NCBI GenBank assembly: GCA_023386885.1
Contig: JAEWIX010000041.1
Location: forward strand, 1 to 53,050
DNA: 53,050 bases
Origin: Pseudomonadota bacterium
GTDB lineage: Bacteria; Pseudomonadota; Alphaproteobacteria; Rhizobiales; Xanthobacteraceae
Direction of reading: 5' to 3'
Position 1 is the first letter of the stretch; each line of letters begins with the position of its first letter. A model generated the notes under the pieces. The model did not search any database. It saw only the letters and a list, made by a program, of their open reading frames with translations, and had not been told where the DNA came from. Of the stretch, positions 44,201 through 50,201 are shown one piece after another. The translations under genes were made by a program, and so were the position numbers.

Positions 44201-44379
44201 TCAGCAGGCGCGGCGCCGAATTGCGAGACCGCCACCGAGATCACCGGAATATCGGCGGCGGGCAGCCGCGTCACCGCGAGCTTGGTGAAGCTGATCCAGC
44301 CCAGCGCCAGCAGGATGATGGAGAACACCACCGACGGCAGCGGGTGGCGGATCGACCAGGCCGAGATGTTGAGGGACAT
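41278..44379 (-). CDS. RND efflux pump inner-membrane subunit (AcrB/HAE1 family)
   Basis: A 1033-residue, 12-helix proton-driven pump subunit. Proton-relay residues are present: the Asp pair in helix 4 (STGILVDDAIVEIENIVRH) and the Lys in helix 10 (GIVTKNAIMLVEFAIE). The two large periplasmic loops, the FTKGNYEAAISTLFEGAILAVIVVFLFLRD repeat and the second-half match LVLLFGTFLQPITILFSLPLSIGGAIMAL show the internal duplication. It belongs to the HAE1 (drug, not metal) branch. It is 2 bases downstream of the adaptor gene, so they form a unit. No TolC-type outer-membrane channel is encoded in the window. Confidence 0.95.
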   Translation of the reverse strand: MSLNISAWSIRHPLPSVVFSIILLALGWISFTKLAVTRLPAADIPVISVAVSQFGAAPAELEAQVTKTIEDGVSGVEGVRHISSSITDGLSVTTIQFALETNTDRALNDIKDAVTRVRANLPQNVNEPLIQRVDVIGLPIVTYAAISPGKTPEQLSYFVDDVVKRALQGVRGVAQVERIGGVEREILVSLDPDRLQAAGLTALDVSRRLRGTNVDLAGGRAEIGKNDQAIRTLAGAKTLQDLAGTMISLPAGGELRLDDLGTVTDTIADRRTFARFNGEPVVALGIKRSKGASDVVVAAAVEKRIEALKAAHPDVDLKLIDTSVDFTKGNYEAAISTLFEGAILAVIVVFLFLRDFRATIICAISLPLSIFPAFWAMDMLGFSLNLVSFLAITLSTGILVDDAIVEIENIVRHMRMGKSPYRAALEAADEIGLAVIAISLTIIAIFAPASFMSGIAGQFFKQFGITVSVQVFFSLLAARFVTPVLAAYFLKHHAHEEPPPGRVLRTYTRLVTWSVKHYFLTVIFGFAVFAASIWSIHLLPQGFLPAQDTARSLLAMELPPGSQLAFTEKVTEDIVARLRKRPEVKSVFVDGGHIPPGTYEVRRAALIINYTPKGDRAITQRELELAIGKELESVPDIRYWFLDENGLRAISLVVTGSDSNIVANVASELANQMKRIPLIANVISETALDRPELRIQPRADLAARLGVSTESLSETIRVATIGDVGPALAKFDAGGRQVPIRVQLEDSARGDLRVLEQLRVPIGGGRGGVPLSVVADVTLGQGPTSINRYDRERQATVAADLVGTAALGDALKAIYELPVMKSLPKNVSVNQSGDAESLNELSAGFATAISAGLMMVYAVLVLLFGTFLQPITILFSLPLSIGGAIMALLLTGKQLTTPVWIGILMLMGIVTKNAIMLVEFAIESIRAGMARDVAIIDAGQKRARPIVMTTIAMAAGMVPSALAFGAGGEFRSPMALAVIGGLIFSTLLSLIFVPAMFLLMDDVGNLFARLGKKVLSSTGEHEDEPPTVEHKAT

Positions 44380-44381
44380 TT

Positions 44382-45326
44382 TTACCGGCCTCGCACGCGA
44401 TCGGGATCGTCGTTGAAGATGGGTTTGACGCGGTCGCCGTCATGCAGCGAGGTGCCGGCGTCGGCGACGACGAGTTCGTCGACTTTCAGCCCTTCGAGAA
44501 TCTCGACGCTGGTGTCGGAATTCAGACCGACGCGCACCCGTCGCGTCTCGATAGTGTCGCCGGTCACGACCTGAATCGTCGAATGGTCCACCGCCGAGCG
44601 CGGAATCGAAACGCCGCAGCTTCGCTTGGCGTCGATGTTGACGCGCGCGAACAGGCCGACGCGCAGCGGCGCGCTGCCGGTCAACGCCACGCGAACATGG
44701 CCGAGTTGGGTGCGTTGATCGATTTGCGGGTTGATCAGGCGGATGCGGCCGGCGAGGTCGGGCTGCCCGTCGCGGACGATGCGGGCGGTTGCGCCGGGGT
44801 TCAGCTTGGGCATGTGGATGCCCGGCACCTCGACATCGAATTCGAGGACATTGCCGATCGCCATGCGGAACATCGGCTCGGCCTGGGGCGAGGCCGGCGC
44901 GCCGACCATGGTGTGAACCTTGGTGATCAATCCGGCCGTGGGCGCGCGCAACGTGATGGGGTTGCGCGCGTTGCCGGCCGGCGGCGGCGTCAGCTTCGCC
45001 AGTTCCTGATTGGCGGTGACGACATCGCCTTCGTGCACGAGAAGGTCGGTGACTTTCGAGCCTTCGGTATCGACGTTCACCACCGCTTCCTGCCGCGGCA
45101 CGACAAAGCCGGTGACGCGGATCATGTCGGAGAAGCAGGCGTGCTTGGCTTTCACAACGCTGACGCTAACGCCGTTGCCGTTGGTCCCCTCGGCGGCATG
45201 TAGCGGCGGGATTGTGGCGCCGCCGAGCAACGCGGCGACCGCCAGCGCGCGCGGCAGATTGCCAAGCCATCGTGGCGCTATGGCGGTGTCGGGCGCCACG
45301 GACGGCTGGCAGTTTGGCTCGATCAT
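44382..45326 (-). CDS. RND periplasmic adaptor (membrane-fusion protein)
   Basis: A 314-residue exported adaptor, partner of the RND pump encoded 2 bases further on. After a hydrophobic segment (LAVAALLGGATIPPLHAAEG) comes the barrel-sandwich region VNVDTEGSKVTDLLVHEGDVVTANQELAKLTPP, then the beta-barrel (GATARIVRDGQPDLAGRIRLINPQIDQRTQLGHVRVAL) and the closing LKVDELVVADAGTSLHDGDRVKPIFND. The only two cysteines of the likely mature part, KHACFSDMIRVTG and KRSCGVSIP, match those of the other adaptor at 35156-36067. Overall resemblance shows the two are paralogues. ATG 45326 is preferred; ATG 45377 is in frame. Confidence 0.92.
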   Translation of the reverse strand: MIEPNCQPSVAPDTAIAPRWLGNLPRALAVAALLGGATIPPLHAAEGTNGNGVSVSVVKAKHACFSDMIRVTGFVVPRQEAVVNVDTEGSKVTDLLVHEGDVVTANQELAKLTPPPAGNARNPITLRAPTAGLITKVHTMVGAPASPQAEPMFRMAIGNVLEFDVEVPGIHMPKLNPGATARIVRDGQPDLAGRIRLINPQIDQRTQLGHVRVALTGSAPLRVGLFARVNIDAKRSCGVSIPRSAVDHSTIQVVTGDTIETRRVRVGLNSDTSVEILEGLKVDELVVADAGTSLHDGDRVKPIFNDDPDRVRGR

Positions 45327-45383
45327 GAACGGCGGCGCCTGTCGATAAGAATGAATTCGCGGGATGGTGTAAGACAATAGGCG

Positions 45384-46034
45384 CTATTTGGACGCCGTCT
45401 GGTTCTGCATGTTGACGACCTGAACGCGACGATTGGCGGCATCGCGCGGCGCGTCCGGTTTCTTCAGTCGCGTCTCGCCGTAGCCGACGGTGACGAGATC
45501 GTTGCCCGCGATCCCGAACTTCTCGACCAGATAATGCTTCACCGCATCGGCACGGCGTTCCGACAGGGTCTGGTTATAGGCATCGCTGCCGGCGGCATCG
45601 GTATGGCCAGCGAGCAGGAAGGTCGAACCCTTGAGGTCGGGGTTGGTGAGCGCACGTCCCAGTGCCTCGACGGCGGACTTCGCTTGCGCGCCGATCGTTG
45701 CCGAGTCGTAGTCGAAGTTGATTTCGAGATCGATGCTGGGCCGCTGGTCGGCGATGGTGGCGATCTGCTGGCGCTCGCCTGAGGACAGCGAGCGCGTGGC
45801 GCGGTTGCGCACCGTATCGATGAACCGGGCATCGGTCGGCGAGGTCGCGGTTTCGCGCGGCGGGGCCATCGACAGGCTGCGCGTCAGCGGCTTCTTCGGC
45901 GTCAGCGCTTGCAAGATTTGTCCCTCGGTGACTTCACCGGCGATGGCGACGCCACCGGTCATCGCGATCAGCACGCCGATGGTCAGGAGCCAACCGAGCA
46001 TGCCGCGGCGTTGCTGCTTCGATGCGATCGCCAT
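45384..46034 (-). CDS. OmpA-domain periplasmic protein with RSLS motifs, copy 1
   Basis: A 216-residue protein with a basic N-terminus, one hydrophobic signal/anchor (MLGWLLTIGVLIAMTGGVAIAG), a linker with two RSLS motifs (residues 52-55 and 81-84), and a C-terminal OmpA/MotB domain from about 95. The peptidoglycan-binding residues are in FLLAGHTDAAGSDAYNQTLSERRADAV and VTVGYGE, then NRRVQV. There is no beta-barrel, so it should tie the envelope or a partner complex to the cell wall. GGAGG lies 9 bases before ATG 46034. It is 57 bases upstream of the adaptor and pump genes and likely co-transcribed with them. Confidence 0.92.
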   Translation of the reverse strand: MAIASKQQRRGMLGWLLTIGVLIAMTGGVAIAGEVTEGQILQALTPKKPLTRSLSMAPPRETATSPTDARFIDTVRNRATRSLSSGERQQIATIADQRPSIDLEINFDYDSATIGAQAKSAVEALGRALTNPDLKGSTFLLAGHTDAAGSDAYNQTLSERRADAVKHYLVEKFGIAGNDLVTVGYGETRLKKPDAPRDAANRRVQVVNMQNQTASK

Positions 46035-46169
46035 GATGAAATTCCTCCGCTGCAAAAAGGACGTTGCTGCGCCCAACGATGGAAACACTGTCCGGTCAGG
46101 CTCGCGAGCCAGTTCCCGGTTTCGAAAACCGATGCGGATCGGTTGGCCATGAGGCCACGTTCCGCAAAC

Positions 46170-47672
46170 TCAATGCACGCCGTAGCCGGCGAATTCCTTG
46201 ACGATGTTCGGATCCATCGCCTTGGCGTTGGTGATGTCCAGTTCGCCGGCGGCTGCCGCACCGCTGTGCTGTTTGGCGAGGCCACGGCCGTAGAGCGAGG
46301 AGGTCAGCCGTGGGTTGACCTTGAGCGCGGCATCGAAGTCGGTGATGGCATCCTTGGCCTTGCCGCTCTTGAGATAAAGCAGGCCGCGGCTGTCCAGCGC
46401 GTCGACGAACCCGGGACGCAGGCGCAGCGCCTCGTTGCAATCCTTCAGTGCGGTCGACAATTCGCCGATCACCGTGCGGGTCCAGCAGCGGTTGTTGAGC
46501 GCTTCGACGTCTTTCGGGTTGAGCTTCAGCGTCTCGTCGAAATCCTTGATGGCCGCGCTGTAGGCGCCCTTGCTGGCATAGACCTGGCCGCGCCGGTAAA
46601 GCGAATTCACGTCCTTGGGGTTGGCCGCGATCTTGGCGTTCAGCGCCTGGACCGTCGGTTCGTTGGCGAGCGATGCGACGCTGACTTCCGGGCGGGAGGT
46701 TGGCGTTACGGCTTCCACCGGCTTGGTTTCCGTCGGCCTGGTTTCGGCTGGCTTCGTCTCGACGGCTTTGGTCTCGACCGGCGTCACGGGCTCCGGCTTC
46801 GTCGTCACAGCGGGTGGCGCGACCGTTGGCTGGACGGGCGGTTTAATCTCGGGCACCACCGGCGGCGCCGGCTTGGAATCGGGCTTTTTCGGATCGAGCT
46901 TGGCCACCTTTGCGCCGGCGACAAAAGCGAAGTCTTCCGCCAGTGACGACGAGATCCACGGTACCTGCTCGCTGCGCGATGCGCGCGTCACGCCGACGCG
47001 GGTGCGGTTAAGCGTTTCCTCGGCGGTGAGATCGGGAACGCGAATTTCCTTGAGCAGTTCGCCGACGAACAGACTGCGGTCGGCGCCTGAATCGCTGACC
47101 ACGGAACTCAGCGCCGCCGAATACATGACCAGCGAGCCGCTCGGCGCGATCACCGGCGCAAGGCCCGCCGAAAAGCTGCGGAACCTGCGCTCGAACGGGT
47201 TGCGGCGCGAGGCGTCGAGCAGCGCGATCTTCACGCCCGCGCCGCGGCCGTTGATCTCGCCGAGAATGGTTTCGAGGCTGAAGCCGTCGCGGCGCACGTC
47301 GGCCTCGGTCCAGATCTGCGCGTCGACCGGCAGGATGTAGCTCTGCCGCGCCGATTGAATGCCAAAGCCGCTGAAGAAGATCAGCGCGGCGGAGCCTGGC
47401 TTGATGCGGCCGTAGAATTTATCGAGTACGCTCCGCATGGCGTCGCCGGTGAGATTCTCGCCGATCTCGACGTCGAAGCCGTCGCGCTTCAACTCGTCGG
47501 CGAGATCGCGGGCATCATTGATCGGTTCTTTCAGGGGCGTTTCGTTGTCGGGATATTTGGCATTGCCGATGACCAGAGCGAGGCGCTCACCGGCGGCGTT
47601 GGCCGCGACCACTGGAAACAGCGGTGTTGCCAGCATCGACAGGGCGGCAAGCAGGGCAATACGCAATTTCAT
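46170..47672 (-). CDS. Exported caspase-fold protein lacking the catalytic dyad, with TPR repeats (pseudocaspase 2)
   Basis: A 500-residue exported protein. A signal peptide ends near AANA. The caspase-like domain (about 28-252) starts RLALVIGNAKYPDNETPLKEPINDARDLADEL. The catalytic His is replaced by Phe103 (FFSGFGIQ) and the catalytic Cys by Ser155 (LLDASRRNPF). A Pro/Thr/Glu/Lys-rich linker (about 258-336) contains repeated VETK/ETRP/ETKP units. At the C-terminus are about four TPR units (about 340-490), such as LYRRGQVYASKGAYSAAIKDFDETLKLNP. It should be a scaffold rather than a protease. It lies between the two OmpA-domain genes, all facing the RND pump genes. ATG 47672 is used; the frame opens at 47735. 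Confidence 0.9.
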   Translation of the reverse strand: MKLRIALLAALSMLATPLFPVVAANAAGERLALVIGNAKYPDNETPLKEPINDARDLADELKRDGFDVEIGENLTGDAMRSVLDKFYGRIKPGSAALIFFSGFGIQSARQSYILPVDAQIWTEADVRRDGFSLETILGEINGRGAGVKIALLDASRRNPFERRFRSFSAGLAPVIAPSGSLVMYSAALSSVVSDSGADRSLFVGELLKEIRVPDLTAEETLNRTRVGVTRASRSEQVPWISSSLAEDFAFVAGAKVAKLDPKKPDSKPAPPVVPEIKPPVQPTVAPPAVTTKPEPVTPVETKAVETKPAETRPTETKPVEAVTPTSRPEVSVASLANEPTVQALNAKIAANPKDVNSLYRRGQVYASKGAYSAAIKDFDETLKLNPKDVEALNNRCWTRTVIGELSTALKDCNEALRLRPGFVDALDSRGLLYLKSGKAKDAITDFDAALKVNPRLTSSLYGRGLAKQHSGAAAAGELDITNAKAMDPNIVKEFAGYGVH

Positions 47673-47825
47673 GAGGCGCCGGTCCGCGGAATAAGACAAA
47701 CTGAATTCAGCAACAGATCCACGACCGTACCCCACGCCATCGCATTTTCAAATAGGACCCCCTTGTTCGCGGAGGCTTCCAGCCACCTCAACGATGCAGG
47801 GCATCGTCCGCTGCGGCAACGGACC

Positions 47826-47848
47826 ACAGCGCGGCAAGGCCGCGCTGT
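47826..47848. terminator. Hairpin between OmpA copy 2 and pseudocaspase 2 genes
   Basis: A perfect 10-bp stem ACAGCGCGGC / GCCGCGCTGT with an AAG loop, 26 bases past the OmpA copy 2 stop. No T-run follows on the minus strand. It could be a partial terminator or an mRNA 3' protecting structure. The 200-base spacer means that pseudocaspase 2 may have its own promoter. Confidence 0.45.
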
Positions 47849-47874
47849 ATTTGGAGGAGAAGCAGGCGAGGCGG

Positions 47875-48516
47875 CTACTTGGCCGCCTGCTCCTTTTCGA
47901 CCATGTTGACGATCTCGACGCGGCGATTTTCCGCGGCAAATGGATCGGCGCTGTTCTTCAGGCCGGCCTTGCCGTAACCGGATGTCACCAGCAGATCGGG
48001 CGAAACCTTGTAGTTGTCGATCAGGAAGCGCTTCACCGTCTCCGCGCGGCGCTCCGACAGTTTCTGGTTGTAGTCGTCGGTGCCCTTCGCATCGGTGTGA
48101 CCGCCGAGCATGACCACGGTGCCTGCCAGTTCCGAACTGGTGAGCGCCTTGCCGAGGCTGTTGAGTTGCGGTTCGGCGCGCGGTGTCAGTTCGGCCGAGT
48201 TGAAGTCGAAGTTGATCTCGACGTCGATCTTCGGCCGCTTGGCCGCAATCTCCGCCATGTGCTGGCGATCGTCCAGCGACAGCGAGCGGCTCTGGCCGCG
48301 CACGCGGTGGACGAAAGCAGCGTCGGCCTCGCTGAGGCTCGCGCGTGTCGACGCGCTCAGGCTACGGGTTTTCGGCTTCAGACCATCGATGATCTGCTGT
48401 GTCGAAAGCTCTCCGGCCACGGCCGATTGCAGGACCGGCGACACGACAAAGCCGCCAGCCAGGATCGCGAGGGCGAGGGTGGTGCCCAGATATTTCCGCC
48501 GGCTCATCATCTTCAT
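47875..48516 (-). CDS. OmpA-domain periplasmic protein with RSLS motifs, copy 2
   Basis: A 213-residue paralogue of the protein at 45384-46034. It has the same order of parts: basic N-terminus, hydrophobic signal (LGTTLALAILAGGFVVSPVLQSAVAG), ELSTQQIIDGLKPKTRSLS, a second RSLS (residues 77-80), then the OmpA/MotB domain with IDVEINFDFNSAEL, GGHTDAKGTDDYNQKLSERRAETVKRFLI and the closing NRRVEIVNM. All peptidoglycan-contact residues are present. GGAG touches the first ATG (48516), so ATG 48510 or 48507 may be the real start. It is the first gene of the leftward series and has a Crp-type site 57 bases upstream. Confidence 0.92.
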   Translation of the reverse strand: MKMMSRRKYLGTTLALAILAGGFVVSPVLQSAVAGELSTQQIIDGLKPKTRSLSASTRASLSEADAAFVHRVRGQSRSLSLDDRQHMAEIAAKRPKIDVEINFDFNSAELTPRAEPQLNSLGKALTSSELAGTVVMLGGHTDAKGTDDYNQKLSERRAETVKRFLIDNYKVSPDLLVTSGYGKAGLKNSADPFAAENRRVEIVNMVEKEQAAK

Positions 48517-48572
48517 CTCCGTTCGATTGTGAGTGCGATGGCTGCCATTCTAGTCCGCGCCGCCGCAGGGAA

Positions 48573-48588
48573 TGTGATTTCAATCACA
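48573..48588. promoter_or_regulatory. Crp-type binding site, perfect TGTGA-N6-TCACA
   Basis: TGTGATTTCAATCACA matches the Crp consensus half-sites completely, 57 bases upstream of the OmpA copy 2 start and about 170 bases upstream of the divergent metallo-hydrolase gene. A Crp-family protein is encoded at 40553-41227 and a nucleotide cyclase at 36196-38139. Direct control is inference. Confidence 0.65.
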
Positions 48589-48754
48589 CAAGAAACGAGC
48601 CTGTTCGCGAAGCGCGGGCCGCACCGCAGCCTGCCCGGATAGGACGCGATATGGATCGCCAAGGTTCAAAGGCGGCGCGTGTTGCCGACGGCCTTTGACA
48701 TTTGCGGCCGGGATGGTGTGAATGCGGACAAGAAACGCAACGAGAGGACTGCCG

Positions 48755-49564
48755 GTGTCACAGACTTATGAAATCTTCGCCATCCGCTACGCGACGATGT
48801 CGCCGCGCACGCCGCAGATGAATTTCCTCACCCCCGATCCGCACGAGACCACAGCGTCCGATCTCGACTATTTCGTCTGGCTGGTTCGCGGCGGCGGTCG
48901 CGACATTCTGGTGGACACCGGCTTCAACGATGTCGCGGCGAAAGAGCGCAGTCGCAAGCTGACGATCAATCCGGCCGATGCGTTGGCGGCGTTTGGCGTC
49001 AGCGCCGACAGCATCGGCGACGTGGTGGTGACGCATCTACACTACGACCACGCCGGCAATCTCGACCGCTTCCCCAATGCGCGCTTTCATTTGCAGGATC
49101 GCGAAATGAGCTACGCCACCGGGCGCTGCATGTGCCACGGCATGTTGCGGCATCCGTTCTCGGTGGAAGACGTGACCCTGATGGTGCGCCACGTCTACAG
49201 CGACCGCGTGACATTCCATCAGGGCGATGGCGAGGTCGCGCCCGGCGTGACGCTGCACCATGTCGGCGGCCATTCCGACGGCCTGCAGATCGTGCGGGTG
49301 CCGACCGCGCGCGGGCCGGTGGTGCTGGCGTCCGACGCCGCGCATTACTATGCGAACCTGCATCGCCGCAGCCCTTTTCCGATCGTCTACAACGTCGGCG
49401 ACATGATGGAAGGCTGGGCCACCGCCGAGCGGCTGGCCGGGCATCCCGACCGCGTCATTCCGGGGCACGATCCGCTGGTCTGCGAAATCTATCCGCGTGT
49501 CAGCGACAAGGCCGACGCCTTCGCGCTGCACATGCCGCCATCGCGCTCGTTCGCGAAGGCCTAA
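48755..49564 (+). CDS. Metallo-beta-lactamase-fold hydrolase, AHL-lactonase-like
   Basis: A 269-residue enzyme from GTG 48755 (GAGAGGA 7 bases upstream, N-terminus VSQTYEIFAIRYA); ATG 48722 is an alternative. All di-zinc ligands are in place: H94, H96, D98 and H99 in THLHYDHAGN, H173 in HHVGGHSDG, D194 in LASDAAHYY, and the last His in VIPGHDP. The pattern and length fit the N-acyl homoserine lactonase branch, but the substrate may be another lactone or ester. It converges on the MarR gene with a 4-base overlap of stop codons. No luxI/luxR genes are in the window. Confidence 0.88.
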   Translation: MSQTYEIFAIRYATMSPRTPQMNFLTPDPHETTASDLDYFVWLVRGGGRDILVDTGFNDVAAKERSRKLTINPADALAAFGVSADSIGDVVVTHLHYDHAGNLDRFPNARFHLQDREMSYATGRCMCHGMLRHPFSVEDVTLMVRHVYSDRVTFHQGDGEVAPGVTLHHVGGHSDGLQIVRVPTARGPVVLASDAAHYYANLHRRSPFPIVYNVGDMMEGWATAERLAGHPDRVIPGHDPLVCEIYPRVSDKADAFALHMPPSRSFAKA

Positions 49565-50037
49565 TACGCCTCGATCTCGCTCATCGGGCGGCTGGCTTGC
49601 ACCAGATCGAGGCTGTCCTCGATCTTGCCGAGCAAACGCGCGAATTCCTTGCGTTCCTGCGCGGTGAGGCAGGAGAGGATTTCCTGCTCGCGGCGCAACA
49701 GGCGCGGGATCAACTCTTCGTAAAGGGCCTGTCCCTTGCGGGTCATGCGAAGCCGGAACTCGCGGCGATCTTCGGTGTTCTCTACGCGTTCGATCAATCC
49801 ATGCTCCAGCAGCGACGTCACGGCGCGGCTGATGGTGGATTTATGCGTGCGGGTGCACTGCGCGATGTATTGCGCGCTGCACGCCTCGTTGCGGAAGCCG
49901 AGCGTCGCCATCACCCGCCATTCTGGAATGTCGAGGCCATAGCGCGCGCGATATTCGCTCGACAATGCGGCGGACACCTCGGCGCCGAGCCGGTTCAGCC
50001 GGAACGGCACGAACTTGAACAGGTCGAGCTTGGCCAC
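49561..50037 (-). CDS. MarR-family transcriptional regulator
   Basis: A 158-residue regulator with a GTG start at 50037 preceded by GGAG. The MarR core is FVPFRLNRLGAEVSAALSSEYRARYGLDIPEWRVMATLGF, the recognition helix CTRTHKSTISRAVTSLLEHGLIERVENTEDRREFRLRMTRKG, and a C-terminal dimer helix. It is most like MarR members that govern aromatic-compound catabolism. It is divergent from the FAD monooxygenase gene, and a perfect inverted repeat lies in the 164-base spacer, so it probably represses that operon until an aromatic ligand binds. The stop codon overlaps that of the convergent lactonase-like gene. Confidence 0.9.
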   Translation of the reverse strand: MAKLDLFKFVPFRLNRLGAEVSAALSSEYRARYGLDIPEWRVMATLGFRNEACSAQYIAQCTRTHKSTISRAVTSLLEHGLIERVENTEDRREFRLRMTRKGQALYEELIPRLLRREQEILSCLTAQERKEFARLLGKIEDSLDLVQASRPMSEIEAY

Positions 50038-50083
50038 GGGCGGCTCCAAAGTTTCAGTTGACGAACGGGGCGGCAAGGCGTTT

Positions 50084-50107
50084 AGATAGTTGCAAGTGAG
50101 ACTATCT
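50084..50107. promoter_or_regulatory. Candidate MarR operator
   Basis: AGATAGT and ACTATCT form perfect 7-base arms around 10 central bases (TGCAAGTGAG), midway between the divergent MarR and monooxygenase genes. MarR-family operators in aromatic-degradation clusters often contain AGTTGCA-type arms of this size. It probably controls both promoters. Confidence 0.6.
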
Positions 50108-50201
50108 CGCGATTGGGATCGGAGCAACAGCCAATTCGGGCAGGGCGGCGGTTTCGACCGGCGCCCCGGTGAATTGGCCTTGAGGGCATGTACGAATCGG
50201 C

